Below the pieces are notes generated by a model. The model had not been told where the DNA came from and made no database searches. It saw only the letters and a program-made list of their open reading frames with translations. The position numbers were made by a program, and so were the translations under genes. Positions 31,026 to 40,686 of a DNA stretch of 64,000 nucleotides are shown here, in pieces. Position 1 is the stretch's first letter, and the number at the start of each line of letters is the position of its first letter. This DNA comes from Synechococcus sp. BIOS-U3-1 (GTDB taxonomy: Bacteria > Cyanobacteriota > Cyanobacteriia > PCC-6307 > Cyanobiaceae): assembly GCF_014279975.1 (NCBI RefSeq), contig NZ_CP047936.1, forward strand, positions 1,054,001 through 1,118,000, in the 5' to 3' direction.

Positions 31026-31271
31026 GTGAATCGGCAGAAGGTTGAGCAGTCAGCCCAAAAGTACAGTTCGTTGGTATTGGCGTCATTGAAGCCAAAGAGC
31101 AGGGGTCCAAGATTCTCAGAGTTGCCTCCCGTGGCTGAATTTCACATCTGCACCGAGTCAAATCACGGTAAATTCGATGAGATTGTCGATGCGGTCAAGC
31201 ACGAGCCCTGGTACATCATTCAGTCCTGCAACCATCCACCAGAGACGACACTACGAGAGGCTGATAAGTAG
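31026..31271 (+). CDS. Hypothetical protein, GTG start (81 aa)
   Basis: An open frame with reasonable composition (KFDEIVDAVKHEPWYIIQSC) but a GTG start and no clear ribosome-binding site. It runs towards the peptide cassette and has no terminator of its own. Weakly supported. Confidence 0.3.
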   Translation: MNRQKVEQSAQKYSSLVLASLKPKSRGPRFSELPPVAEFHICTESNHGKFDEIVDAVKHEPWYIIQSCNHPPETTLREADK

Positions 31272-31290
31272 CAAAAAAGGGCAATGGGCA

Positions 31291-31318
31291 ATCAAAAGCC
31301 CCTGCGTTAGCAGGGGTA
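31291..31318 (-). terminator. Cassette-type terminator, CCCTGC variant (second locus)
   Basis: CCCCTGCGTTAGCAGGGG hairpin with minus-strand T-run; ends the peptide gene at 31342-31542. Same variant as at 2652-2680. Confidence 0.75.
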
Positions 31319-31341
31319 GCGTTTACTCGTTTTGAATCACT

Positions 31342-31542
31342 TCAGTACAGAGGACTTTTTTTTGCATAGTGGTCTTGCACCTGTTTCCAAAATCTCTCCC
31401 CAACGTTTTTCAGGCCTTTGCCGATCTCCCTGCCAATCTCTTTCATCACTGGGCTTGTGTGGGCGATGCCACCTGTAGCAACAGCGAGTTCTTGAATCGA
31501 AAGCTCTTGATCGGTGTTCTCAGAGATGAATGAAGTTTTCAT
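31342..31542 (-). CDS. Double-glycine leader peptide (66 aa), paralogue of 2704
   Basis: Leader MKTSFISENTDQEL/SIQELAVATGG and amphipathic core with EIGREIGKGLKNVGE and a C-terminal WKQVQDHYAKK, closely matching the gene at 2704-2904. The start at 31542 matches the start of the paralogue; a longer frame to 31632 runs into the 5' hairpin. Located 320 bp before mfd. Confidence 0.8.
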   Translation of the reverse strand: MKTSFISENTDQELSIQELAVATGGIAHTSPVMKEIGREIGKGLKNVGERFWKQVQDHYAKKSPLY

Positions 31543-31862
31543 TGGATTGTTCTTTGTTTGGTGTGTGAAAGAGAGGCATTTATTTCTCTCATGCGTACAC
31601 CATCGCTGCTGATTGTTTGAGGATCTGGTCATCCTCTGGTCAGCATTTGGAAGGGTTTTGGTGAAGAGCAGGTGAGTGCGTTAGTCCCTGTCAACTTTCT
31701 TCCCTCAACCCAATGCCTCCACTAGGTCTGCTTTGGCCACTAGGTCAGCTTTGGGACAGGCAAAGGCAATGGATTCGGTCAAAGACAAGTCAAAGCTAGT
31801 AGCACATTGCAGTGAGGGCCTAGATCTTGACAGAATCATGTGTTGCCATCTGTGGTCCTGCC
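31543..31862. other. Gene-free stretch: cassette promoter and mfd upstream region
   Basis: Contains a GAGAGAAATAAATGCCTCTC hairpin (about 31570-31590), the phased CTGGTS array (31625-31674) and about 180 bp before mfd, with a repeated CCACTAGGTC (31722-31747). No other gene is supported. Confidence 0.45.
31625..31674 (-). promoter_or_regulatory. Phased CTGGTS operator array (copy E)
   Basis: CTGGTC at 31625 and 31636, TTGGTG at 31658, CAGGTG at 31669: spacings 11, 22, 11 bp as in copy D. The last two units are degenerate, yet the spacing is kept. 83 bp upstream of the start at 31542. Confidence 0.6.
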
Positions 31863-34800
31863 ATGCCTCTCAGCTCCCTGGTGCGCCTGTTGCAGTCCTC
31901 AGCGCTGACCAGCGAGCTTGGCGAACGCATTGATCGATCCGACCGGCTCCTGCTCCGCGGGGGCGGTCGTGGAGCCAGAGCTCTGGTGGCCAGTGCCCTG
32001 GCGCGACATCAGGACCGCCCTCTGCTTGTGGTCGTGCCAACCCTCGAGGAAGCCGGTCGCTGGACGGCTCTTTTGGAACTGATGGGCTGGCGCAGTGCCC
32101 AGCTGTATCCCACCAGTGAGGGTTCGCCTTATGAACCGTTTGATCCCACTAGTGAAATCACCTGGGGTCAGCTTCAGGTGCTCAGTGAATTGCAGCTGGA
32201 TCAACAGAGCCGCGATCTGGCGATTGTGGCCACGGAGCGTTGTCTTCAACCGCATCTGCCTCCGCCTCAAGCCTTGTCTGATCGATGCCAAACCCTCCGT
32301 AAAGGGGACAGTGTTGATCTTGAAGAGTTAGCCACAAGCTTGGCCCAGCTGGGTTACGAGCGGGTTTCGACCATTGATCAGGAAGGGACCTGGAGCCGCC
32401 GTGGCGACATCGTTGATGTCTTCCCTGTCAGCAGTGAGCTGCCAGTGCGGCTGGAGTTCTTCGGCGATGAGCTCGACAAGCTGCGTGAATTCGATCCAGC
32501 TAGCCAGCGATCTCTTGATCCGATTGAAAGCCTGCGACTGACGCCGACCGGATTCAGTCCCTTGATCGCTGAACAGTTGCGCGATGCCATGCCGGATGGT
32601 CTGGACCAGCTTCTCAGCGAGGAATGCCTTGCTGAATTGCTGGAGGGAGGGACTCCCGAGGGCATGCGCCGCTTGCTTGGTCTGGCTTGGCAGCAGCCAG
32701 CCTCATTACTCGACTATCTCCCGGCTGATAGCTGTGTGGCGATTGATGAACGACGTCATGGCCGCTCCCATGGAGACCAGTGGCTCGATCATGCCAGGGA
32801 GCATCACGACGAACTGGCGTTGCCGTTACCCATCCTTCATCGCGACATCGAGGAGGCGATGCGACTGGCAGAAGCTTTTCCCGGTTTTGACTTGGCCGAG
32901 CTGCAGGAAAGTGATGCCCATGCCAACGCCTTTGATCTCAACAGTCGTCCTGTCCCGGCCTATCCCAATCAGTTTGGGAAACTCGGTGAACTGATCAAGA
33001 GCTACAACAAGGAGAAGCAAGTCGTGTGGCTGCTCTCTGCCCAGCCCAGCCGAGCTGTTGCGTTGCTGGAAGAGCATGACTGCATCAGTCGCTTCGTTCC
33101 CAATGCTGCAGATGCGCCAGCGATTGAGCGTCTGATTGAACAGGGAACACCTGTAGCTCTGAAGACCCGCGGAACAGCTGATCTCGAGGGTTTACAGCTA
33201 CCTGCTTGGCGAGTCGTTCTAATCACTGACCGTGAGTTTTTCGGGCAGCAGACGCTTACCAGCAGCGGCTATGTCCGCCGCCGCCGCAAGGCGGCAAGTC
33301 GCACGGTGGATCCCAACAAGATGCAGCCCGGGGATTTCGTGGTGCATCGCAATCACGGCATCGGTCGTTTCCAAAAGTTGGAAAAGTTGGCGATCAGCGG
33401 CGAAGTACGTGACTACCTAGTGGTGCAGTACGCCGACGGCATCCTGCGGGTGGCGGCAGACCAGCTGGGCAGCCTCGGTCGCTATCGCGCCAACAGTGAT
33501 GCTCCCCCCCAGCTCAGCAAGATGGGTGGATCGGCCTGGGTCAAGGCCAAGGAACGTGCCGGAAAGGCCTTGCGCAAGGTGGCGCTCGACCTGGTGAAGC
33601 TTTACGCCGAGCGACATCAGGCGCCTGGATTCTCGTTTCCTATCGATGGTCCTTGGCAGAACGAGCTGGAGGAGTCATTCCCTTATGAACCGACTCCGGA
33701 TCAGCTCAAGGCCACAGCCGATGTCAAGCGCGATATGGAAAAGTCGCAACCGATGGATCGCCTGGTTTGCGGGGATGTTGGCTTCGGTAAAACAGAGGTG
33801 GCGATTCGGGCCATTTTTAAGGCGATCACTGCCGGCAAGCAGGTCGCGATGTTGGCTCCCACAACAGTGCTTGCGCAACAGCATTGGCGAACGCTTTCAG
33901 AGCGTTTTGCGCCTTATCCCATCAAGGTGGCTCTCCTCAATCGCTTCCGAACCACTAGCGAGCGGAAATCGATCCTTGAAGGTCTCAAACAAGGAACAAT
34001 CGATGCTGTTGTGGGAACGCATCAGCTGCTGAGCAAGAGCACGGTGTTCGACAAGCTCGGTCTGCTGGTGGTGGATGAGGAACAGCGCTTCGGTGTCAAC
34101 CAGAAGGAAAAGATCAAAGCGCTGCGCAAAGACGTCGACGTGCTTACCCTCTCGGCGACGCCAATTCCGCGCACGCTCTACATGAGCTTGTCAGGAGTGC
34201 GGGAGATGAGCCTGATCACTACGCCACCTCCGTTGCGTCGACCGATCAAAACACATCTCGCCGCCCTTGATGAAGAGGCGGTTCGCAGTGCCATCCGTCA
34301 GGAGCTCGATCGCGGTGGCCAGGTCTTCTACGTCGTCCCGAGGGTTGAGGGTATTGAAGATGTTGCAAGTCAGCTGCGTCAGATGCTTCCCGGTCTCCGA
34401 CTGCTGGTGGCGCATGGTCAGATGGCAGAGGGAGAGCTGGAAAGCGCCATGGTGGCTTTCAATGGCGGTGAAGCTGATGTGATGCTCTGCACCACGATTG
34501 TGGAAAGCGGACTCGACATTCCCCGAGTCAACACAATCCTGATCGAAGATGCACATCGATTCGGATTGGCGCAGCTTTATCAGCTGCGTGGACGTGTCGG
34601 CCGCAGTGGCATCCAGGCCCATGCCTGGCTGTTTTATCCGGGTAATGCCTCTCTCAGTGAAGCGGCACGCCAGCGACTTAGGGCGATTCAGGAATTTGCT
34701 CAGCTGGGCAGTGGTTACCAGCTTGCGATGCGGGATATGGAGATCCGTGGGGTTGGAAACCTATTGGGCGTTCAGCAAAGCGGGCAGATGGAAGCCATCG

Positions 34801-35405
34801 GCTTCGATCTTTATATGGAGATGCTCCAGGAATCCCTTGCCGAGATTCAGGGCCAGGACATCCCTGCCGTCGACGATACCCAGGTGGATCTGCAGGTCAC
34901 CGCGTTCATTCCTGCTGACTGGATCACCGATGCCGACGAGAAGATGGCGGCCTATCGATCGGCGGCAGAATGTGTCACAAGCGAGTCACTAGTTGAACTT
35001 GCAGCGATTTGGGCTGATCGCTACGGCGCTCTGCCCGGTCCGGTTCAGTCGCTGCTGCAGCTAATGGATCTGAAGCTGCTTGCCAAACGCTGCGGTTTTT
35101 CACGTATCCGTCCTGAGAAGCCGAACATCGCTTTAGAAACACCGATGGAAGAGCCTGCTTTCCGATTGTTACGCCAGGGTTTGCCGCAGCATCTGCATGG
35201 CCGACTTGTCTATCAGGCAGGGTCTGGTGCAACGGCCAAGGTGATGGCCAGAGGTTTAGGCGTGTTGCCCATGGAGAAGCAGCTTGAGGAAATTAAGAAC
35301 TGGCTTGAGCAGATGGCAGCTCAGATTCCTGATGCCGATGGACTGACGTCCGATGAGCGTGAAAAGCAGCAAGCCGCCCGTAACGAGGCCGTTCTCAGTG
35401 TTTAA
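31863..35405 (+). CDS. mfd: Transcription-repair coupling factor
   Basis: Removes RNA polymerase stalled at DNA damage and recruits UvrA. Order: UvrB-homology region, RNAP-interacting domain ([20 protein letters not shown]), SF2 helicase with Walker [34 protein letters not shown] and QLRGRVGRS, then the C-terminal domain. About 1180 aa from the ATG at 31863; an in-frame ATG at 31827 gives 12 more residues. Core gene. Confidence 0.95.
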   Translation: MPLSSLVRLLQSSALTSELGERIDRSDRLLLRGGGRGARALVASALARHQDRPLLVVVPTLEEAGRWTALLELMGWRSAQLYPTSEGSPYEPFDPTSEITWGQLQVLSELQLDQQSRDLAIVATERCLQPHLPPPQALSDRCQTLRKGDSVDLEELATSLAQLGYERVSTIDQEGTWSRRGDIVDVFPVSSELPVRLEFFGDELDKLREFDPASQRSLDPIESLRLTPTGFSPLIAEQLRDAMPDGLDQLLSEECLAELLEGGTPEGMRRLLGLAWQQPASLLDYLPADSCVAIDERRHGRSHGDQWLDHAREHHDELALPLPILHRDIEEAMRLAEAFPGFDLAELQESDAHANAFDLNSRPVPAYPNQFGKLGELIKSYNKEKQVVWLLSAQPSRAVALLEEHDCISRFVPNAADAPAIERLIEQGTPVALKTRGTADLEGLQLPAWRVVLITDREFFGQQTLTSSGYVRRRRKAASRTVDPNKMQPGDFVVHRNHGIGRFQKLEKLAISGEVRDYLVVQYADGILRVAADQLGSLGRYRANSDAPPQLSKMGGSAWVKAKERAGKALRKVALDLVKLYAERHQAPGFSFPIDGPWQNELEESFPYEPTPDQLKATADVKRDMEKSQPMDRLVCGDVGFGKTEVAIRAIFKAITAGKQVAMLAPTTVLAQQHWRTLSERFAPYPIKVALLNRFRTTSERKSILEGLKQGTIDAVVGTHQLLSKSTVFDKLGLLVVDEEQRFGVNQKEKIKALRKDVDVLTLSATPIPRTLYMSLSGVREMSLITTPPPLRRPIKTHLAALDEEAVRSAIRQELDRGGQVFYVVPRVEGIEDVASQLRQMLPGLRLLVAHGQMAEGELESAMVAFNGGEADVMLCTTIVESGLDIPRVNTILIEDAHRFGLAQLYQLRGRVGRSGIQAHAWLFYPGNASLSEAARQRLRAIQEFAQLGSGYQLAMRDMEIRGVGNLLGVQQSGQMEAIGFDLYMEMLQESLAEIQGQDIPAVDDTQVDLQVTAFIPADWITDADEKMAAYRSAAECVTSESLVELAAIWADRYGALPGPVQSLLQLMDLKLLAKRCGFSRIRPEKPNIALETPMEEPAFRLLRQGLPQHLHGRLVYQAGSGATAKVMARGLGVLPMEKQLEEIKNWLEQMAAQIPDADGLTSDEREKQQAARNEAVLSV

Positions 35406-35490
35406 CACTTGCCCTTGAGCCTGCTCTCAGGGTAAAGATGAGAAAGTTCCGACACAATGCGCAATTCTTCGTTACACTGGCAAAAGATAA

Positions 35491-35667
35491 ATGGACCACG
35501 TGGGCGAATTCATCGATCCGATTAGCAGCATGGGTTCAATGGGTCTGCTTTCGAGCTTGATCGGAGCGGCAGCTCTTGGGATTTATGCCCTATGGCAAGA
35601 CGATTCACAAAACAATGATGACGATGATTCATCTCCTGGTGGCGGGTTAATGCAGCCTGTGGCCTGA
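35491..35667 (+). CDS. Small acidic protein with one hydrophobic segment (58 aa)
   Basis: MDHVGEFIDPISSMGSMGLL then SSLIGAAALGIYALWQ, followed by DDSQNNDDDD and a Gly-rich tail. One short membrane helix with an acidic tail. Followed by a strong terminator at 35710, so it has its own transcription unit. Similar short acidic proteins are known in picocyanobacteria, but no function is known. Confidence 0.6.
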   Translation: MDHVGEFIDPISSMGSMGLLSSLIGAAALGIYALWQDDSQNNDDDDSSPGGGLMQPVA

Positions 35668-35709
35668 CATTAGAGAAGCTCAATTTCAGGGTTAGTCATA
35701 TTCCCTCAT

Positions 35710-35740
35710 AACCATCACTCGTTTGGGTGATGGTTTTTTT
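35710..35740 (+). terminator. Rho-independent terminator
   Basis: AACCATCAC/GTGATGGTT stem, 7-nt loop, then TTTTTTT. It ends the 58-aa gene. Confidence 0.85.
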
Positions 35741-35785
35741 GTGTCTACGTAAGAGCTTGGAACAGTCCCACGTTGTTCACGACAT

Positions 35786-36280
35786 TTGAACCGAACGTTG
35801 CTTCGATGTCAGTGGTGTTGGCTTCCAGTCTTCTGCCTGTCATTTCTCGCTGCCATTCCGGCGCAGGCGGTGTCCTGGGAAGCCATTGATGTTCTTCGCA
35901 ATAAGCTCTTGCAGGCTGGTGTGCGCGTAGTTCAAAAAGACTGCTCTCAGCGAGGGCTCCAGGGTCTTTATCACCCAAGCAGCGACACCCTTGTGGTCTG
36001 TCGATCGCACAGGTCCCCAGACCAGGTCTGGGACACCCTTGCTCACGAGGCGACCCATCGCATGCAGCGCTGCGCTGGAGGCCCAATTTCGAACCAGAAG
36101 CACCATCGCGCCATGTATTCAGCCCTTGCGCGCAGCCATCCAGCAGAGGTGCGTTCGATTCGTGTGTATCCCCGTCAGCAGCAGTTGGCTGAACTTGAAG
36201 CCAGGTACACCGCCAAGCTGCCTCCCCGCGATGTTCTGCAGCTGTTCGATCGCTACTGCGGAGTTGAGGCTCTTTCTTAG
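35786..36280 (+). CDS. Secreted HExxH protein (164 aa)
   Basis: Signal peptide at 1-27 (CLSFLAAIPAQA). HEATH in WDTLAHEATHRMQRCAGG fits a zinc metallopeptidase-like motif, with several Cys for disulfides (QKDCSQRG, LVVCRSH, DRYCGVEA). Starts with TTG, the only start that keeps the signal peptide. Proteolytic activity is not proven. Conserved in marine Synechococcus judging by composition. Confidence 0.65.
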   Translation: MNRTLLRCQWCWLPVFCLSFLAAIPAQAVSWEAIDVLRNKLLQAGVRVVQKDCSQRGLQGLYHPSSDTLVVCRSHRSPDQVWDTLAHEATHRMQRCAGGPISNQKHHRAMYSALARSHPAEVRSIRVYPRQQQLAELEARYTAKLPPRDVLQLFDRYCGVEALS

Positions 36281-36332
36281 CTGAACGCTACCCATCACGA
36301 CTTGTTCACCAAAACATTCATAGGGATTAATC

Positions 36333-36842
36333 ATGAATTCATTAATGATGCAACTAGCGCTGGCTGCGCTCGGTCCGTTCGTTGGCAATGGCTCCATGCC
36401 GATGGGGGATATTCCGATGGTGGGGCTTCCGATTGGAGGTTTTCCAGCAGGACGAGGGCGCTCCGTCCTGCCCGTGTCCCAGCCGATGCCCCGTTACCCC
36501 TCGGTATCGATGCCAGGGCGAAGCTCATCTCTGCAGCTTGCGTCATTGGCCACGGCCACATGCTTGATGCGAGAACGACAGCTAAGCCGCGCACAGGCTG
36601 TAGATCTTCTTAACCGCCAAGGGCATGTTTGGGGATGGGAATTGCGATGGGCACAACGCATTGAGCTGGCTGCTGTGGACGGAGCGATCAATGCAGCTGG
36701 AGGCTGCAGAAGCATGGTTCGCAGAATTCAAAACAGCCGTGTTTCCATTCCACCGATGGCAACAGTCCCAGTGAATCAAAATCCAGCTGGCTATAGCAGC
36801 CGCAGTGAACGTGAGGGATTTGGATTGTTTCCCTACCGCTGA
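36333..36842 (+). CDS. Hypothetical protein with Gly/Pro/Met-rich N-terminus (169 aa)
   Basis: N-terminal signal-like segment followed by MPMGDIPMVGLPIGGFP repeats. The C-terminal half has a helical part LQLASLATATCLMRERQLSR with a possible EF/helix-hairpin pattern. Overlaps the end of ctpA (opposite strand) by 10 bp. Not recognised. Confidence 0.55.
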   Translation: MNSLMMQLALAALGPFVGNGSMPMGDIPMVGLPIGGFPAGRGRSVLPVSQPMPRYPSVSMPGRSSSLQLASLATATCLMRERQLSRAQAVDLLNRQGHVWGWELRWAQRIELAAVDGAINAAGGCRSMVRRIQNSRVSIPPMATVPVNQNPAGYSSRSEREGFGLFPYR

Positions 36843-38185
36843 AGGGCTGAGCGCAGGTTTGCGGACCCCGGTTGGTAAACCTGACCGCGTTGTGGCGATC
36901 GCAGCGCTTTGATCAAGGTGGATTCTGCCGCCCGGTACTGACTGTCTTTGCCTGTACCAAGCTGCTCGACGGTGAGCGATTGGATCTCCTGATCGCTTAA
37001 CTTCACGTCCACGTCAGGGCGGATGCCGTTTTTGTGGATATCAGTGCCTTTGGGGGTGAGGTACTTGGCAATGGTGACCGTCAACCCCGATCCATCCGAG
37101 AGGCCACGGACGGACTGGACCAATCCCTTCCCAAAGGTTTTCTGACCAACCAGAACGGCTCGCTTGTTGTCCTGGAGTGCACCGGAGAGAATTTCGCTGG
37201 CGCTGGCTGAACCTTCATTCACCAGTACCACCACCGGACTGTTGGTCAGCGCACTGCCTGTGGCGCGTCGAACATCCTGAATGCCGTCTCGGGTCTTGGT
37301 GCTGACGATGGTGCCTTCATCCAGCCATTGCCTGGCAATGTCGATGCTGGCTTCCAGAAGCCCACCCGGATTGGTGCGCAGATCGAGCACGTAGCCTTGC
37401 GCGCCCTCCTTTTCGAGCTCACGGATAGCGGCCCGCATCTCCCGTGAGGCATTGGCATTGAATTGTTTAAGACGGATGTAGCCGACTTTTTTGCCGTCTG
37501 CTGCTGTGTTGAGCCGACTTTCAACCGCATGAATTTCGATTCGTGCTCTCTTGAGAGGCACCGTGACCACCGTCCCTTTCCGTCGTAGACCGAGGGTTAC
37601 CTGGCTGCCTTCCTGCCCTCGAATCAACTTGACAGCATCTTCAGTGGTCATTCCCTTTGTGGACTTGCCGTCGATCGAGACGATCACATCCTTGGGTTGC
37701 ACACCAGCCCTGGACGCAGGGGTGCCTTCGATCGGGGACACCACAAGAATTTCTTTGGTGTCTTTGTCGAGCGTGATCTGGATGCCAACCCCCGTCAGCT
37801 CTCCGGAGGTGTCGATCTGCAACTCCTTGAACTCTTTTGGATCTAAGAAGCGTGTGTAGGGATCATCGAGGCTGGCGAGCATGCCTCGGATCGCTTCATA
37901 TGACTCTTCAGTGCCTGCATAGCTTTTGGCCAGCAGATCTCTCCTCAGGCTGGTCCATGTTTCGGGTGAATACTGTCCTGATGTGTCCAGAAAATCCCTG
38001 TAAACGATCTGCCAGACCTGATCGATGACCTCCTTGGGACTGTTGGTGATCGAGGAAGAATTGGTACTAGGTAGTCCAAGGCCTGGTGCCGCTACTGCAA
38101 TGGCTGCAGTCAACCCACCTGCTCCTAGTAGCAGCAGCACACCTCTGTGATGTGCACGAGGCGATCGAGGACTTTTGGTAATCAT
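36833..38185 (-). CDS. ctpA: C-terminal processing peptidase (S41 family)
   Basis: Tail-specific serine protease, in cyanobacteria needed to mature the D1 protein of photosystem II. N-terminal signal/anchor (VLLLLGAGGLTAAIAVAAPG), PDZ domain (ELTGVGIQITLDKDTKEILV), catalytic Ser in NEGSASASEILSGAL and Lys in VGQKTFGKGLVQSV. 450 aa, usual length. Marine picocyanobacteria carry two or three Ctp paralogues; which one this is cannot be told from the sequence alone, though the layout next to ispG is the core arrangement. Confidence 0.9.
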   Translation of the reverse strand: MITKSPRSPRAHHRGVLLLLGAGGLTAAIAVAAPGLGLPSTNSSSITNSPKEVIDQVWQIVYRDFLDTSGQYSPETWTSLRRDLLAKSYAGTEESYEAIRGMLASLDDPYTRFLDPKEFKELQIDTSGELTGVGIQITLDKDTKEILVVSPIEGTPASRAGVQPKDVIVSIDGKSTKGMTTEDAVKLIRGQEGSQVTLGLRRKGTVVTVPLKRARIEIHAVESRLNTAADGKKVGYIRLKQFNANASREMRAAIRELEKEGAQGYVLDLRTNPGGLLEASIDIARQWLDEGTIVSTKTRDGIQDVRRATGSALTNSPVVVLVNEGSASASEILSGALQDNKRAVLVGQKTFGKGLVQSVRGLSDGSGLTVTIAKYLTPKGTDIHKNGIRPDVDVKLSDQEIQSLTVEQLGTGKDSQYRAAESTLIKALRSPQRGQVYQPGSANLRSALQR

Positions 38186-38194
38186 TAATGTCCT

Positions 38195-39490
38195 TCAGGA
38201 CCCTTCCTTCAGATTAACGAGCTGATCCGGATCTACCCAGCGTCCGTCGTCTTTAATCAGCTGAATCAAAGCTTGAACACCATCGGCTTCCGGTACTTTG
38301 CGGATCTCTTCACGACCTCGATAAAGCGCGATCGTGCCAGGACCTTTACCGACATAACCGTAGTCAGCATCTGCCATCTCACCTGGACCGTTGACGATGC
38401 ATCCCATCACGGCGATGTCCAGACCAGACAGATGACAGGTTGCATTTCTCACCTGATTCAGCACTTCTTCGAGATTAAACAAAGTGCGACCGCAGCTCGG
38501 GCAGGCCACGTATTCGACCATGGTTTTGCGTAAGCCAATGGCCTGAAGAATCGAGTAGCAGACAGGTATTTCCTTCTCAGGTGATTCAGTCAACGAGACT
38601 CGGATCGTGTCTCCAAGACCCTCGGAGAGCAGGGTTGCGATTCCTGCAGTGCTCTTGATTCGGCCGTAATCCCCATCACCGGCTTCGGTGACTCCAAGAT
38701 GCAAGGGGAAATTAAATCCTGCGTTGTCGAGTGTGTCGGCCATCATTCGATAGGCAGCAAGCATCACAGGGGCTCTGGATGCCTTCATCGAAATCACGAT
38801 GTTGTGGAAATCAAGGTCGTCACAGATCCGCACAAATTCCATGGCCGACGCCACCATTCCCTCGGGAGTGTCGCCGTAGGTGAACAGCATGCGCTCGGCC
38901 AGGGAGCCGTGATTCACCCCGATCCGCAGGGCTTTGTTCTCCTTCTTGAGTGCTTCGACCAGTGGTGAGAATTTGTCCTTGATGCGCTCACCAATGGCAT
39001 CAAATTCTTCCTGACTGAAGTCCTGACGATTGGGGTCAGGTTTGTCAAATACGAACAGACCGGGATTGATCCGCACCTTGTCCACGTGTTTGACCACTTC
39101 CAGTGCGATCCGAATGCCGTTGTGGTGAACATCTGCCACAAGTGGAACATTGCATCCCTGGGCGCGCAAAGCCGTACGGATCTGGCCCATGGCCTTGGCG
39201 TGAGCCAGCGTGGGTGTAGTCACCCGCACGATCTCGCAGCCAACATCAACCAGTCGTTGGATGCCTGCAACGGATCCTTCGATGTCGAGGGTGTCCTCGT
39301 TGATCATCGACTGAACGGCAACCGGGTGCTCACTGCCGATGGGGACTTCGCCGACCATGACCGTCCGCGTGCTGCGCCTGCGAATCACCGTGTCGTAACG
39401 GGGATTGATGGCCACTTCACTGCTGCTTTCAGGAGCACTGGTCAAGGTGCCGGTCATGGATCGGACGGGTTCTGAGCCAAACCTTGGCAT
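38195..39490 (-). CDS. ispG: 4-hydroxy-3-methylbut-2-en-1-yl diphosphate synthase
   Basis: Penultimate step of the MEP isoprenoid pathway; a 4Fe-4S enzyme. TIM barrel ([40 protein letters not shown]), then the cluster ligands in [10 protein letters not shown] and [19 protein letters not shown]. The start may be at 39457 ([11 protein letters not shown]). It lies 10 bp upstream of ctpA, on the same strand, so a two-gene operon is likely. Confidence 0.95.
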   Translation of the reverse strand: MPRFGSEPVRSMTGTLTSAPESSSEVAINPRYDTVIRRRSTRTVMVGEVPIGSEHPVAVQSMINEDTLDIEGSVAGIQRLVDVGCEIVRVTTPTLAHAKAMGQIRTALRAQGCNVPLVADVHHNGIRIALEVVKHVDKVRINPGLFVFDKPDPNRQDFSQEEFDAIGERIKDKFSPLVEALKKENKALRIGVNHGSLAERMLFTYGDTPEGMVASAMEFVRICDDLDFHNIVISMKASRAPVMLAAYRMMADTLDNAGFNFPLHLGVTEAGDGDYGRIKSTAGIATLLSEGLGDTIRVSLTESPEKEIPVCYSILQAIGLRKTMVEYVACPSCGRTLFNLEEVLNQVRNATCHLSGLDIAVMGCIVNGPGEMADADYGYVGKGPGTIALYRGREEIRKVPEADGVQALIQLIKDDGRWVDPDQLVNLKEGS

Positions 39491-39584
39491 AGACGTCAGC
39501 GCACTGACTTGGGTTTGTCCCAGTCATGCCACTTTTGGCGCTCAAGGGGGGACGATCCTGATCAGGCTGGAGAGCTGAGAGCCC

Positions 39585-40133
39585 CTACAGCAGATCGAGT
39601 CTGCATCGGACTTCTCGCAGATCCTGCATGGTTAGATCCTGAGGTGCTCCAGCCTCGCGTGAGCGGAAGCGCAACAGGTATGAGGGATGAAATATCGGCA
39701 TGAAGTTGCGGCCGTCATGGTTCTGCCATTGGCCCCTCAGCTTGCTAATGCCGCTTCGGACGCCAAGGATTGCCTGCAGGGCTGTGGCTCCTGAAAGCAA
39801 GACAAGCGCCGGATCAATCAGATCGATCTGTTGCTTCAGCCATGGTCTGGAAATGTCGATCTCCTTGGCTGTGGGTTTGCGATTGTGAGGTGGCCTGCAC
39901 TTCATCACATTGCAGATGTAGAGCTCGTTCTGTTCGTCCAGGCCTGCTTCGAACATCAGTTCACTGAGCAGCTGTCCCGAGCGACCCACGAACGGCAAAC
40001 CACGGGCGTCCTCTTCAGCTCCGGGTGCTTCACCGATCAGCATCAAGCGGGCATTCGGATTGCCACGTCCAACCACCACCTGAGGGCTCTGCTGAAGATG
40101 TTTGAGCTCATTCGGCGGAGCTGATGTCATCAA
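39585..40133 (-). CDS. Uracil-DNA glycosylase, family 4-like (182 aa)
   Basis: Motif A GEAPGAEEDARGLPFVGRSG, motif region CNVMKCRPPHNRKPT and motif B HPSYLLR fit family 4 uracil-DNA glycosylases, which remove uracil from DNA. The two Cys in CNVMKC match two of the four usual iron-sulfur ligands, but the N-terminal CxxC pair is absent (the protein starts just before VVVGRGNP). The start overlaps the stop of the upstream VOC gene by 4 bp. Confidence 0.8.
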   Translation of the reverse strand: MMTSAPPNELKHLQQSPQVVVGRGNPNARLMLIGEAPGAEEDARGLPFVGRSGQLLSELMFEAGLDEQNELYICNVMKCRPPHNRKPTAKEIDISRPWLKQQIDLIDPALVLLSGATALQAILGVRSGISKLRGQWQNHDGRNFMPIFHPSYLLRFRSREAGAPQDLTMQDLREVRCRLDLL

Positions 40134-40540
40134 ATCGTCGTTTCAGTTGATTCAGGTTTGAGCATCAGCAGCAGGAATTTCTGGCCCTCTGGATCCTCCA
40201 GCCAGCATTCCGCGCCGAAGGCTTCCAACCTTGGCGCTTCCGTGCTCATGCCTCCGAGCTGGATCACATGCTGATGCCAAGCCTGGAGCTCCAGCAGAGG
40301 GTCCTCTTTGGCACGCCGTTGCAGACATGGCGCCAGAGCCGACCCTGAGGCAGGCCATGGACGGTTGCGTGAGGGTGTGTAGATCTGCAGGCATCCCTGT
40401 GCCTGCAGAGGAACAATCCAGTGATGGGAGGCCACGCCAGGTTTGGGTTTGGTGCCCAGAAGATCCGCGTAGAACTTGGCCAGCTGCTCGGGCCGACGTG
40501 AAGCCAACACCCAGCTCAGAGCAAGATCGTCACCGTTCAT
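40130..40540 (-). CDS. VOC (glyoxalase/bleomycin-resistance) superfamily protein (136 aa)
   Basis: Typical VOC start LALSWVLASRRPEQLAKFYA and a C-terminal WLEDPEGQKFLLL strand. The substrate is unknown. It shares an ATGA overlap with the uracil-DNA glycosylase gene. The start at 40540 is chosen for the VOC fold; the longer ORF upstream is not VOC-like. Confidence 0.75.
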   Translation of the reverse strand: MNGDDLALSWVLASRRPEQLAKFYADLLGTKPKPGVASHHWIVPLQAQGCLQIYTPSRNRPWPASGSALAPCLQRRAKEDPLLELQAWHQHVIQLGGMSTEAPRLEAFGAECWLEDPEGQKFLLLMLKPESTETTI

Positions 40541-40686
40541 CTCGACATGATCCCTGGTCTCGAGGCTGGCTGTGTGATCTGTTTCTTGGTTGTTTTGACA
40601 ACTCGTCTTCTCTGTTGTTTTTGACACCACATCAGGCAGGATGATCAAGCTTCTAATTGCGCATCCACTGGAGGGGTGCCGCTCCG

